Shown here: piece after piece, positions 1-14,100 of the stretch
Numbering within the stretch: position 1 is the stretch's first letter
How the letters are laid out: every line of letters starts with the position of its first letter
Assembly (NCBI GenBank): GCA_020698575.1
Contig: CM036248.1
Location: 22,060,229-22,124,228, forward strand
Length of the DNA: 64,000 nt
Origin: Bostrychus sinensis
Taxonomy: Eukaryota; Chordata; Actinopteri; Gobiiformes; Eleotridae
Direction: 5' to 3'
The notes under the pieces: generated by a model
The model's input: only the letters and a program-made list of their open reading frames with translations
Database searches by the model: none
Told to the model about the DNA's origin: nothing
Translations under genes and position numbers: made by a program

Positions 1-157
1 CCCAATTTGCTCACTCTCTCCATGTGGTGTGACCAGCCTCGCTTGCCACCACTCATCATCAGAAGCATTAATGACATGGAGGATATCACCGTATGAGAAG
101 CTCAGGCCTTGGCTTGGCAAGCAGCTGTCCCTCGTTCGATCATAGTCAAACAGAGCT
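1..157 (-). CDS. dlg3: dlg3 exon 11: SH3 domain (partial at window edge)
   Basis: Acceptor ctctag lies just above 157. With the two bases carried from exon 10 it reads R-ALFDYDRTRDSCLPS, then the conserved DDEWWQARLVTP and ends in SEQIG at position 1. This is the ALFDY and EWW core of the MAGUK SH3, which in this family packs against the guanylate-kinase-like domain and has no ordinary proline-peptide site. The exon continues past the left edge. The residues match human DLG3 as I remember it almost exactly. Confidence 0.96.
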
Positions 158-3100
158 CTAGAAGCACATTTCTTCAATTAGTATGAAAGAAATATGATAC
201 ATAAACACATAAACACAAATACCTGAAGGTTTTTTTTTTGTTTATGGCTGTTACTTTAAATGTCATTCATTTGCACTTGACATATCCTCCAGCTGTTAGC
301 ACACACTTACTCTAAACATACAGTTTGAGTCTGTCACCATCTTGCTAGACAGGTCAACCCAGAGCCATTTCAAAAGGTGACTTGTTTAGCAGGATTACAG
401 GTCAACTAACCTAGCAGCAAACTTTATTTACAAGCTTTATGCCAGAATGGACAGAGATACAAATGTCAGCCATGCCACAACATTTGTACTTTTTTATTTT
501 AAGAAAATTTCAGCACACTGGCACTGCAGCCAGAACAAGTGAAACAGTTTTGTTTAAAGTGCAGGTGCATATGTCGTAGAGTAGGTTACAGGAATTAAAA
601 TACTATTTAACGATAAGGCCATGAACAGTTTCCAAAGGCATAGCTAGTTTAAAGTAGTTTTGTCACGATACTAAAATTTCAACTCGATTTCGATACTAAA
701 AAAAACAAAAAAAAAAAACGATTTCACTACCACGGTGACAAAAATGACCACTTTTCATTGAATGTTTGAGGTACAGTGGGGCAAAAAAGTATTTAGTCAG
801 CCACCAATTGTGCAAGTTCTCCCACTTAAAAAGATGAGAGAGGTCTGTAATTTTCATCATAGGTATACCTCAACTATGAGAGACAAAATGAAAAAAAAAA
901 ATCCAGAAAATCATATTGTCTGATTTTTAAAGAATTTATTTGCAAATTATGGTGGAAAATAAGTATTTGGTCACCTATCACCTACAAACAAGCAAGATTT
1001 GTGTCTCTCACAGAGCTGTAACTTCTTCTGTAAGAGGCTCCTCTGTCCTCCACTCGTTACCTGTATTAATGGCACCTGTTTGAACTGGTTATCTATATAA
1101 AAGACACCTGTCCACAACCTCAAACAGTCCCACTCCAAACTCCACTATGGCCAAGACCAAAGAGCTGTCAAAGGACACCAGAAACAAAATGCACCAGGCT
1201 GGGAAGACTGAATTTGCAATAGGTAAGCAGCTTGGTGTGAAGAAATCAACTGTGGGAGCAATTATTAGAAAATGGAAGACATACAAGACCACTGATAATC
1301 TCCCTCGATCTGGGGCTCCCCGCAAGATCTCACCCCGTGGGGTCAAAATGATCACAAGAACGGTGAGCAAAAATCACAGAACCACACGGGGGGACCTAGT
1401 GAATGACCTGCAGAGAGCTGGGACCAAAGTAACAAAGGCTACCATCAGTAACACACTATGCCGCCAGGGACTCAAATCCTGCAGTGCCAGACATGTGCCC
1501 CTGCTAAAGCCAGTACATGTGCAGGCCCGTCTGAAGTTTGCTACAGAGCATTTGGATGATCCAGAAGAGGATTGGGAGAATGTCATATGGTCATTGAAAC
1601 CAAAATAGAACTTTTTGGTAAAAACTCTACTCGTCGTGTTTGGAGGAGAAAGAATGCTGAGTTGCAGCCAAAGAACACCATACCTACTGTAAAGCACGGG
1701 GGTGGGAACATCATGCTTTGGGGCTGTTTTTCAGCAAAGGGACCAGGACGACTGATCCGTGTAAAGGAAAGAATTAATGGGGCCATGTATCGTCAGATTT
1801 TGAGTGAAAACCTCCTTCCATCAGCAAGGGCATTGAAGATGAAACGTGGCTGGGTCTTTCAGCATGACAATGATCCCAAACACGCTGCCCGGGTAACAAA
1901 GGAGTGGCTTCATAAGAAGCATTTCAAGGTCCTGGAGTGGCCTAGCCAGTCTCCAGATCTCAACCCCATAGAAAATCTTTGGGGGGAGTTGGAAGTCCAT
2001 GTTGCCCAGCGACAGCCCCAAAACATCATTGCTCTAGAGGAGATCTGCATGGAGGAATGGGCCAAAATACCAGCAACAGTTTGTGAAAACCTTGTGAAGA
2101 CTTACAGAAAACGTTTGACCTCTGTCATTGCCAACAAAGGGTTGCTAACAAAGTATTGAGATGAACTTTTGTTATTGACCAAATACTTATTTTCCATCAT
2201 AATTTGCAAATACATTTTTTAAAAATCAGACAGTGATTTTCTGGATTTTTTTTTTCTCATTTTGTCTCTCATAGTTGAGGTATACCTATGATGAAAATTA
2301 CAGGCCTCTCTCATCTTTTTAAGTGGGAGAACTTGCACAATTGGTGGCTGACTAAATACTTTTTTGCCCCACTGTAGTACATGGGCTCTAACCACCCCCT
2401 TTACTGTCACCATATTATTCAAACAATATTTTGCATAGAATATTATTAGGCTATTACTATATATGTAGCATAATTGTTCAATTTTTCAAACTTATATTTT
2501 CTATGCAAGCAGTGGTTATAAGTTTATCCTTCAACAGAACACTCTGATGCTTCTGTAGTCCACAGCTATGTAGCTACATGATGATCTTTTATTCAACACA
2601 ATGCTAAATAATACAGTAAGTAGTTTGTATATGTGATCCAAAATGACTTCAGATAATGATAAATGATTCCTCAAAGGTAAAGTTTAATTACAGTTTACCT
2701 GTGTCCATTTTGCATCACTGGTAGTAGGTTATTAGGCTGCAGTAGCCATGGTTCATATTTATGTTGTGGCTGTAGTCATTGACAGTGATAGGTCAGACAC
2801 GACAGTCAGGACCATAGTGGTCCTTTAAATATGGCCGCTTTGCTAACACTAACAACTCACTCTCTCCTTACTCCGGTGGTAACAAGACATTTGCAGTTCC
2901 ATTTAGGCTGTTTTATGTCTGTTTGGAATGATGCCACTGAGCAGTGACTCCCAGATCGGAGCGTGCTCGGTCCGCTTGGGACATCCCATGGAAAGCCCGC
3001 TCCGCTCGTCCAGCGGCACTCGAGGTCTTTGCGCAGCGGTGATGGAGACAAGCGAGTGAACACCTTTTAGTAAATTGTATTTAAAGAGCTGTTTTGATGG

Positions 3101-6100
3101 AGGAAAGTTTTCTGTTGAACTGACTGAACTTCTGCGGCGCAGGTAAAGATGTCACATTATTGATACTTTTTCAAATGAATAATTTAGAAACTCGTTTTAG
3201 TATCAATTAATATCTTGGAATTGATTTTTTTTGACAACCCTAGTTTAAAGTCAGTGTTTCAAAGGGAAAGTAAGGACCTTTTGTTATTGGTGAACCCTAC
3301 AGGCTCAACACCTCTACATTCCTGAGAAGGGGTGGGAGAACATGGCTAAATAAGCTGGCTTTTCCAACATAATTGTGGGCTTAGTCACTTAAGAGAGAAA
3401 AGGCAGAGAAGGCCTGGCTCCACATGCCTTAAAGAGTGCCTATACTGCTAGTGGATCATCCTGCTCTGTCAGTGAAATGACACCAACATAGGTTTGGTTC
3501 ATTTCTCAGGAGCTAGTCAACTGAAATGACAGATCCTGGCATGGACTGCCACTGTTTTTTTTTATTATTGTGACATGAAAAATACAATGAAGTTACATCA
3601 CTGAATCCTATTACCTTGACCACTGTGCATGCGCTAAGAATGGCTTTTAAGTGAGCCAAAGTGTGCCATCTGCATATTCCCCCAACTTTTTTAAAACAAG
3701 TCATATATATGTGCTGCTACACTACTGTACAAGAACAGTTTTTGCTGATCAAGCATATACATCAATGGACAAAATAGATAAGCTTTTGTCTATTTTTGTA
3801 GGTAAAAATAAATACATTCAATCATATTTATACATTTTAGGTTATCTAACATTGTGCTTTCATAGAGGTTGCCTTTAGATGTGGGGGTGATTATACTGGT
3901 AATTAGCCTCACAACAGACTCTAATATTAATGTAAGCAGAGGTTTCTAAATTGTTGAGATGTTGAATATAGTTTTGATTTTCAGCTCATCTTGTGTAATT
4001 ATTGTTTTAATTACACAAAATAATGAAACAAATGTGTTACCTGACATAAAGAGAGCGTTTCTCACTGGTGCGCAGGGAGCCTGATCCTGAGCTCATGCTG
4101 CTGTTCATCATCTGCTCTCTCAGGTCGTGGATCTTGGACTCAAAACGACTATATTCTGCAAAAAAACAAGAAAAAAACATTGCAATGGCTGTTCTATAAT
4201 AGCCCTGTAAACATAGCTTAGAAAAAGGTAAAATTATTGTGATTTATGTGCTATGTCATGTGACACTGCGTTCATCTTGCACTTGAATTGCCATCTTTGC
4301 TTCTATGCCTTAAATGCATTGTGGTGGGTTTAACCAGTTCAGTGAATCCTTAGGCTGATAAATGACCTCAGAAACTGATGGTTTATCACAGATCTGCCTT
4401 ACATATTCAGTAATGTCTCATGTCGGGTATTTGCCCTGATTAATTAGTTAAACACGGGCTCTTTAGCGTGTGTAAAAAAGGAAGGCCTCAAACTATTTCT
4501 ACTGCATGACTATAGATGTGTAAATCCAGATTGTGCTCTGGACCACAGGGATGATGTATGCATGCACCTGAAGACCCTCATTTAATATGCTCTCATTAAC
4601 CTGCCTCACAAAGTGCTTTGTGACCAGGCTACTTGAACAAGCTAAGCCACCAAAACACACACTAGATAAAAAAAACTGCTGCTGCTGGAAAAACAAGTAT
4701 GATAGTTGGCTCATATGATAACACAAAGACAGGTGTCAAAACTACACACAATGAAGCAGTTTCTCACTGCTTGTACTACAAATAATGTTTCTGTTGTTTT
4801 AGTTGATGTGTGCTTTGTATTGTTGATAATTTTGTATATCACAAATTACTAATAGTTAATAGCATGTGATAAGATACACTACAGCCTTAATAGCAGATCA
4901 CATGCTCAATCATAATGAGCCGATAAAAAAACAGTTGAGAATTAATTATTCCCCATAAAATTTTTTATCATGTCTGACTATACAGTAGACGCCTACCTCA
5001 CAGCTTACACGTCTACTGTTGGTAGCGATTCCTGCAACGTAGGGAACAAGAGATCAAAGTCCAGCAAAGTCCTGTGCAGCCCAACAAGTGGCCTCAAAAA
5101 ACAAACCATACCTACAGAAATTATTCAGCTAAGTTAGTGTAAGCTCCCAGGAAAATTCTGGGCAGGTGTAAAAACAAGCTTCGGGTCAATCAACTCTACC
5201 CCTGCCTAAAACAAAGAGACTGAGAGAAAAGAGATCGTGCCCAAGGCCTGGCACTGGCTCTCCACCTTGTTTCTGCTCAGCGAGTTAGCCGTACAGCAGA
5301 GTGACACTGCAAGGTGAGGTAACAAGACACCGCCTGACTGCCGGTAACCAAGAGCAACACCACAGCACTCCTTGAACAGTGACAGCGGACACGGAAACAG
5401 CCATTCAGACGAGTCCACTTGGCTCTGAGGCACAGGAGGCAGGAGAATAGAGAACAAGAGGCGGCAGAACCAAGAAGGAGGGGCCTAAGGACAAGACAAA
5501 GAGTAACTAAACAGAAAGAGCAAACTAATGCTCAGCTTTACAACCTGAAAGGCAACCTCTGAGCTGTGACGCCCATAGTGGTGTGACAAGCACTGGAATT
5601 ACAGTTAAATACTACGCTAGTTCACATTCCTGGAATCCCTGTAATGCATCCAGACCTGTGGAAACTCAGGAAATAGTCTGTCACTGTAGGTAACAATACA
5701 GACAGATCCTTAACTGACTCTAGGACACATTATTAGACAAATGATAAAAACTATTAAGAATGTGTGTCTTTTTCTCAAATCATTTTTGAAGTAGTGCACA
5801 TTAATAAGTACAAACATATAAAAAGTACATAGTTATCTAGAATGTGTAATGATTCACTTTGAAGGATATACAGCACAATTAATTTCATAATTAATCCAAA
5901 CACAGTTGCTGTTCAAGTTTCAGGCAACTAACTAATAAGATTTAGAGCATTTTGTACATATTTAAATTAAAAAGTAGTGAGGGACGCTAACCTTGCATTA
6001 GCATTGGATACATACTACACTAAATGAAGGCGCTTGCCTTTATTTTTGGAGTGACCCACAGGACGAAAAGATAGCTAATAGAAACTGGGACTATTCTGAA

Positions 6101-9100
6101 TCCCTTTCTCCCACTGTGTGTCCTCATTAATCGTGCAGCTTCTTATTATTATTTTGGGGGTGGACTGCTTCTCTTTTGATTCAGTTATGCAACATGGCAG
6201 GCATGTATTTGTAATGTGATAGTCTGTTATATTGTCAGTAATAGCTTAAGCAGTGAACACATAACTCCCTCTAACCAATGATACACTCCAGGGGTGACTT
6301 TTGGGCTGATGGCTTTAAAAATCAGGTAACATGTTACTGTGTATCTTTGACAGTAGCTAAAGGGGTTTAACATTTCCTCTGCTGCCCTCCTCCCATTTCC
6401 GACAAGCTAAGGCACAAGTGTAATTATGTCCTTTATCGAGGGGCAGGATTGTTGAATATACAGGACATCCCTCACTTGAATTCCTTCTAGCTAAATGTGA
6501 GTTAAAGACTCTACTGACATACAAGAGGCTTCCCTCTGCAGTCCATGTGCTCCATTGTGGCCTCTTGTAGTCCTCATTGCTGGCCTTCCATCAGAGGTCT
6601 GTAGACGCCCATGCCCTGGCCCCTGAGAATACACTCCAGGCAACTTGCCCAGTTTCTACCAGCTTTCACTTGCTACTTCCTCTTCCCCACTGCATGCTGT
6701 TGTACAACACATTGGGGTTTCTCCAGCTCCTACCAACACGTCTCAGCACTTTGAGAGCACAATATCTTAACTCACCAGTGGGATGCAGGAAGTTAATCAT
6801 TTCCAAGCGCTTGGTTTAAAGAAGTTAGACATTGTACACTAACAGGTCGGTGTCTTTAGAGCTTAGCATGAATCAGTATGGAAAACAAAGGTTCCCTTCA
6901 ACTAAGCACATAATTATTCATGATGATGCCAGATTGGTTTGGCAAGTAAGACAACATGGACACACTGACAACACTCAAGCCTTAGGTTTAACTTTTCAGT
7001 CATAACATTTTTGTTAGTGCAAGCTTTTGTTGTCAAAACAATTCAGTGATCTTATTTCTTTATCGTGCCACTGACTAGGGCAGCCTTTATACAAAGTTTT
7101 AGTCAAGAGCCAGAGCCCTGCACATTCCTATCACCGCCTAACTCTAAAGAAAGAGATGTTCACTAACCCATACAATATAATTCTTGCTATTATTAAGAAC
7201 AGATGATACAATACATCTATATTTATTTTGCAACCTTGCTAGCAACACTGACACTTTGAAGAAGGGAGGCAAAATAACCAACCAAGCACTGTGGTTTACC
7301 TATGATCCACAAACCTGCTTACTCGCAAATTCAGAACAGTCAGAACCTAAATTGGGAGTTGTGGTCAGAAGATGATATCTAGAGGTACATTTCTGAGGAG
7401 AGGTTACCTGGAAAAGCAGCCAGCTGACACACACACACCTGTTTGACCACACCTTTATAGCCTTCCTCCAGGGTTCGATTGTAAAGTACATCAAAACTAC
7501 TAAAATGGCTTCTAGACACTTTAATAGATCCCTGTAGCAGCACTAGCCAGGAAATCGACCAAAATAGGCTGGACGATCTATGAAAAGCTAACGCCTTGAT
7601 TTACCGCAAAGGTGTAGGGTGAGGCAAAACGTCTGATTTGAGCACGTTTTTATGAACAACATGAATCACTTTGGAAAACTTTTAAACAAAGTGAAGTAAT
7701 GATCGAATGCTAGCCCACTATTGCACTCTTTGATCGTACTGACATGAGGACCACAGCCTACAAATCAATGGGGTGTTAGACCCAGCACTGTAGTACAACA
7801 GGTTACAGCCATAGGTTAAAACTATAAAAAGCAAACCATCCCGGTACAGTAGCTGCCAAAATACACCTGAACCGCAAAATAACAGTCATAGTTTAACGCG
7901 TTATTAGTCGCTACATTTCCATCGTGTCTCACCTTAAATTAGCTCGCCTGTGCTTTTTTATTTCCCTGTCGCGGTAGCTAGTTTCTTTACCCAGCCATAA
8001 GGGAGTTCATGCGGCTTCTCTGCTGTTGTTGCACGAAGCCCATCCCCCATCCACACAGGCTGGAAGGCAGATAAAAGTTTGAACTACGTTTCCCACCTTC
8101 TCTCATTTAAGGTATCCAACTGTGCCGTAAAGGACGAACACGATCTTTTAATGTCCCATTATCATAGTGCTCCGGGCTGAGTCCGCCATACACCCAGCGG
8201 CGGCAGTGCGGTTTGAACAGGGAAGGACAGCACCGCTTCGTTTGCCCGCCTCACAGTGTTCAGCTGCCGCTAACGCAAGGGCCGCCCCAGAACATGAATA
8301 CTTCCAAAACAGGCCTATCCGGAGGACTGTTCTCATTTACTGTACTACAAAAATCTAGCATGAGGTCCACCTCGCCAAAATGACACCGGCAATTGGACAT
8401 ATTTGGTTTGTTTTTATGCTATAAGAACACCCATAATCAATGCGAAACGAATTTTAAGGCCCATCACTAAAATAAAATAGATTTTGACATTTCAAGAATT
8501 TTCTAAAACACACAGCAACATATCAGATCAAACACTGTTAAATATTTTAACACATAATTAAACTTAAATATCATTGATTATTTCATTGTTGTCTGATAAG
8601 ACATGTTTTTTTCCTACCCATATTTAAAGTTACTGTAGGCAGCATGCGCTCTCATTGGTTTGAAAATGGTACTGCAGTGTCAGGATCCCTGTCTTTTCCC
8701 TGTGTTTCTCTGTCTTGTCTCCCCCTCCCTCCTGTGTCTCTCTGTGGGTGTTTCTCAAAGCCCAGGTACCTTGCCTTGCCTTGCCTTAAAAGTGATTTCC
8801 TCCAAAGCCACTTCCTTCTAATCCAAGTCAAGTGTCCTCCGTCAGTCCAAATAAACGGCAAATGGAACAGACTTCAGAGTGAATGAGGAGCGTCACCACA
8901 GGTACGCCTCCTGACTGGTTTTAGTTTTATTTATTCAGTTATATCTGGGTTATCTCAACATGTTGGGGAGGCATTTCAGGGCAGAAAACATTTTTGAGGT
9001 GGGTGGTGGGCTTAGCTTATAAAACTTTTTTGAGGTGGGTGGTGGGCTTAGCTTATAAACAATCTCAAATTTGCTAAATAAGCCTTTAAAAGTAATACAT

Positions 9101-11094
9101 GCTCATGGCCTGCCATTTAAAAAAAAAAGGCTGCAGTGCATTATGGGTTATTTTGGCCGATGCAAGGCAGCGAAGGATCCACTGATGTACCCTTGGTGAA
9201 TTAGCCACATATTAGCCAAACGGAGGATACCTGCCTGGGAAGGACATGGACATTGGAACATGCCTTGGGCGGACAATGATGACATGGATGCCTTTCTGTG
9301 ATCAAGGCAAGGCAAGGTACTTGGGCTTTGAGAAACACCCACTGTTTGTCTGGAGCTGGACGGAGATTTTGGTGTTCCTGGTCTGCCTCTACCACAAGCC
9401 CCACCAATTCTCCAATCAAGACCATGCCTTCAGCAGTATAAAGACCTGTTCATTTCTCCACACACTGCCAGATCATCAGTTTGCCCGATGTGGTATAGTT
9501 ACTGCTTGGCTCAATATTATTTTTGCATTTTTTAACTGTGTAATCAGTTTGCCTTTTGTTTCTTCAGACCCTGTTTTTTTGGATTCTGCTCAACTCCAGC
9601 CACCAGCTCATCTCCAGCAGCCACATGCTCAACTCCAGCCACCTTCTTCTGCCTCATTCATTTAATAAATGAGTTAAGCTTACTTCTGTCTGCATTCTTG
9701 ATCCACTAATAATAATACATTATTGTCTTATATAGCGCTTTTCTAGACACTCAAAGTTGCTTTACAATTTGGTGCCTTATTCATTTACAGAAGTGTGGCT
9801 GCCATTGTATGGCCCCTCCAACCACCACAAACACATTCATACAGGGAAGGGGAGTGAAGTACTGTCCTTGTTGTGTCAAGAACACAACAACAGTGTGCAA
9901 TGCCAGCAGTGGGACTTCAACTGCTGAAATGCGGGTTAGTGGACAAGCATCTCTACCAACTGAGCTACTGCCGCCCCGCAAGTCCTGGTTGTTATAACAT
10001 GCAGTCAAAATCAAAACAATGACAATGCAATGCAGGATCTCACACAAGAATGGCACTTTGGTCTGAAGGGGTTATGTGGAAGTATGTGTGCCTTATTGGA
10101 AATATTGTGCATTTTGTTGTTGGAAATTCCCAATAAAAAAAGCAGAGATTCGATACTCTCCTCGTCATCTCTTTGGTAAACTTCCACAAACAAAAACAAC
10201 TTGGCCATTTTGTAAAACATATTTTAATTGCACTATCAGTAAAACTAATATTTGATTCAAACATGTATACCTCATATCTTGGGACACGTGAGTAATTTTT
10301 ATGAAATATCAAAAATGTATACTGCTCATAGCACCTTTAAGATAAGCTGACCTTTAGTCCTTGTGATGTTTTGCCAGAGCTCGGTCTATGCAACAATCCA
10401 GCTCCAGCTAGCTACCCTTACATCAATCACTGCATACAAAATGAATGAGGAGGAAGAACATATAGCATCTTACAGACACTAGCTAATGTAATTTCTGCCA
10501 CATAACACTACAACCATCTAGTTATGCACAACATATTATGAAGAAACTCTCTCACCTTCTGGTCTGTACTGAGCAATTATGGTGACCGTCTGTCCGGCTC
10601 TCTTTAATGCTGCTGCTGCCTGTTCATGTGTGGCATTTCTTAGGTTGACACCGTTCACCTGCAAACACACCACGGCAAAGAAAGTTCATCATATGTACAT
10701 TTCTTTTGTTTGCCAGCCACAGTTTCAAGTCAGTGTATTATACAGTATGTATTTCATAATTTCATCAGTGTATTATATGTGTTATGGTCAAGGGAATGTT
10801 AGGCGTCCTTGCTAACTTCTTTCTCACATCAATGTTCTGAAAGTGTGCTCAAATCTTAGGTTTTGGGTACTGACAGAAAGAATTCGGTCGCCCCTCCTCA
10901 GCTCTCCACTCAGGTCGGCTGGTCCTCCTGCCAGGATAAAGGAGACAAAGATGCCCTCTCCATCTTCCCCACCAACGATGTTGAAGCCCAGACCTGTGGA
11001 GCCTTTGTGCAGCAACACCTTCCTTGGCTCCCTGCCAAATAAAGGAACAGCAGCATTGAGAAGGGAAGAACTAAGAACACAAGAAATGAAAAAA

Positions 11095-11150
<56 letters not shown>

Positions 11151-14100
11151 TATCAAAAAGTGCTTAGATTTACATCTCATTCATTCAGCTGTATTAAAAT
11201 ATACTAAAATATACTTTATCATCAAAACCAAGAATAACCAAATATTAATATACAAATATATCATACAAAATGATTATCCTCCCTAGATACATGTATATTA
11301 CTTCATAATCAATATAAACACAACAATAATTAAATCACAGTGCCAGTTATTTGCTAAAGAACATTTTGTTTGGCATCTCTTGGAAATATACACATACTTA
11401 AACACCCCCTCTTATTAACACACACAGACACAGTGCGCAACAAAGCCACGAGGCTCTGCTTTAGCAACTATGACTCATCCTCCAACAAGCTGATTAGACA
11501 GCCACAGTTTTAAGATATAGAATCCAAATCACTACTGGTTTAGCAAAAGTCCTCTGAAAACCAAAACACAAAGCAAAAAGCCCATTATCACATCTCACAA
11601 ATGTGCACAACACATTTACATGGACATTTCTAGGCAAGCAGAGACACAGTCCTTCTTTTAACAGAAAACGCTGCATGGTTCCCATTAGTGGTCTCCTCTC
11701 ACACTACTCAGCCTGTGGTCCATAGGAACAATTCATACTCAATCGCTAATGGCTGCTCTCTTACTTGCTGTTAAGACCATCATAGGCAGCTTAGGCAGCA
11801 TTCCAGACTCTCAGCCTCATACCAAGGACTGCTTGTTGAACACTCACATAAAGAGATGAAGAGCCAGAAAGTCCAAAACTGTATCATTCCGTGCACAATG
11901 AAATTATGTATGGCCATGCTTGACTGTAAGAATGCTTAATGGTACATATTAGACAGCACAGTTCTATGGTATGGTATGTTTTAGGAAAGCCCACAGCCAG
12001 AAAAGCAATCACACAGATTCAAAGTAAAAGAAGCACATTACACAATATTTATGTTGCAATTATTAAGTGCAACATGCTGCAGATAGGTCAAAGGTAAAAT
12101 AGGCAAGTTCAATATTCTCTCTGCTGTCTGACTGATCATGTGCAGATAGTTATGATTACCTTTGAATATGGATCCCGTACTTGCTTCCGAAAGAGCATTT
12201 TCTAACAGTACGCTCAGGCTGGGTCCTCACCATCGGCATGGAGGATGAGATATTGACCGTGAACATGGTGACTGTGGCGCATTGTACAAAGTACATGTAC
12301 GCACTGCTCCTCCTGTTCTCTGGCCTTCCACTTACAGCTGTTCCACGTTTAGAAGCTCTTGTGTTTAAGGCCTATCTCCTCTTTGTGTGCTCTGATGGGA
12401 AGCAGCTTCTTTTGGAGCTGTCAAAAACTCTCTCTCCCCATCACAGGCTTAATACTTAACCCTAACGTGTCCACAGAAATCATCTTGTTCCAGTTCATAG
12501 GATAACGGCAGAGCAGGTCTACTCTGACGCACATCTGGAATGACCAGAATGCCATTGTATCAACATGCAGAATACAAACTAGAGTTATCAAAGTCTGCAC
12601 AGCTACGTTCTTGTCTGTTAGTCTGCCGGTCTGGAACAAGTTTTCAATTGCTGCTAATTTTTAAAGTATAATGATAATGACAATTTACTGAAAAATTCAA
12701 TTTAATTTCTACAATTTATGTGCAGGGATCAACTCTGCCCTCCTTTTATGAGACCCCTCTCCCCGCTGGCCTTTTCATCCTTGCCAGGAATGTACTTTGT
12801 AAACAGTTATAGAGCTGTACAGCAATTTCTCCTGTGACTATTCTCTCATTTAGCAACCTCTTACCCCTCTTTATGCTGTATTTCTTTTGCCTGCTGTAGT
12901 GTTTTGGTTGTTACAGCTAGATGCTTAAACTGTGAATAGATGGATAGGGTTCAGAGGGTCATGATGCTCTGGACTAGTCTAGTATAGTAATTGGCTATGC
13001 TTGGCTGATAAATAGGGCACACTGCAGTACGCAATTTTACACAAAAGACCCTATCTCTTGCAACATTTTATCTCATGTTTTTCCTGAAGACTAAGAAATG
13101 TAAATGCTAATAAGACAGGTAACTGTTCCTACTATGATTAACTACAAAAATACAAACATGAATGATTAACAGCTCAAGCAGTACAAACAGAAACACCTCC
13201 TATAATCTGTATCTCTCAATCACAACCTAAACAGTTAGGTAGAGACAAATCCTCAGAGTTAAAATTAGCTGTTAACAGAGGAGGGGGTATGTATCTGTGT
13301 TATGACACCACTGAGGGGTGTGTGCAGATGGGCAGAGGGCCGATACAAGCTCTGACTCATTCCTCACAACAAGTCAGCTCTGCTTCTGCGGAAGCCTGTG
13401 CTTACTATGGCATCCATTGAAAATAACCCCTCAAGATTAAGAGGCAATGAGTCTATCTGCCTGTCAGACTGATGGAGCTGGAAGCTCATCTACTGTGACT
13501 AGGATCAAGCCAGTTGTCAGCCACAATGTCCTCTGAAACAATGGCCCTCTTTTGTGATGATTTGACAGACAACAGGTGCCGTGTGAAGGCCAGTCTCACT
13601 TGCACAGCTGATTTGTCAATTGGCTGGTATGTCGGATGTAAACTCACACAGGTATGGGTCTGTGCTGTGGTGTGTTTATATATACATGGGCAAATTGTTG
13701 GTACCCTTCATGAAATAAAGAAAAACCCACAATGTTCACTAAAATAGTTTGAAAATGACAGAATAATAAATCACAAATGACAAAAAAATCATTAATGTAA
13801 TTCAGACATTGCTTTTGAATTGTGGTTCAACAGAATAAAAAAAAAAACAAAACAAAAAAAAAAACAGAACAAAACAAAAAAAAAACCCAAAAAAACAAAA
13901 ACAAAACAAACAAAACAAAAAACAAAAAAACAAAACAAACAACTGAAACAGCCCTGGACAAGTTAGTTTGTAGCCCTATAAAAAATTTAAATAATTTGAC
14001 CACAGTGACATGTTAAACTAAAGAGTGGTTTGTAATTCACATTACAGGTCTCTTCAGTCTTGTAATTAGTTAGTCTGCCTGTTTAAAGGGTGAAAAGTGG

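Larger units (their letters stand above)
656..3239. mobile_element. Older DNA-transposon-like repeat carrying a nested Tc1 insertion
   Basis: The interval is flanked by an identical 12-base direct repeat, ctagtttaaagt (644-655 and 3240-3251). The two ends are weak inverted partners: the left end reads ttttgtcacgatac, and the right end on the other strand reads gggttgtcaaaa. Such ends are common in fish hAT-like miniature elements, but the outer repeat is longer than the usual 8-bp hAT duplication, so the class is uncertain. A GC-rich, CpG-containing stretch lies at about 2930-3060. I find no transposase belonging to the outer element. Confidence 0.5.
158..4040 (-). other. dlg3 intron 10, mostly transposon
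   Basis: The interval between the linker exon and the SH3 exon. About two thirds is the composite repeat at 656-3239 with a Tc1 element inside it. The rest (158-655 and 3252-4040) is AT-rich sequence in which I see no exon, RNA gene or further repeat. Confidence 0.8.

Noticed and set aside
9246..9665. 139-residue plus-strand frame
   Set aside because: Overlaps the right end of the inverted-repeat element and its flank; proline/glutamine-rich end comes from short repeats.
10843..11286. 147-residue plus-strand frame
   Set aside because: Antisense shadow of the PDZ3 exon running into the AT microsatellite (tyrosine/isoleucine run).
13822..14016. Lysine/threonine/asparagine-rich frame
   Set aside because: Translation of an A-rich low-complexity tract.
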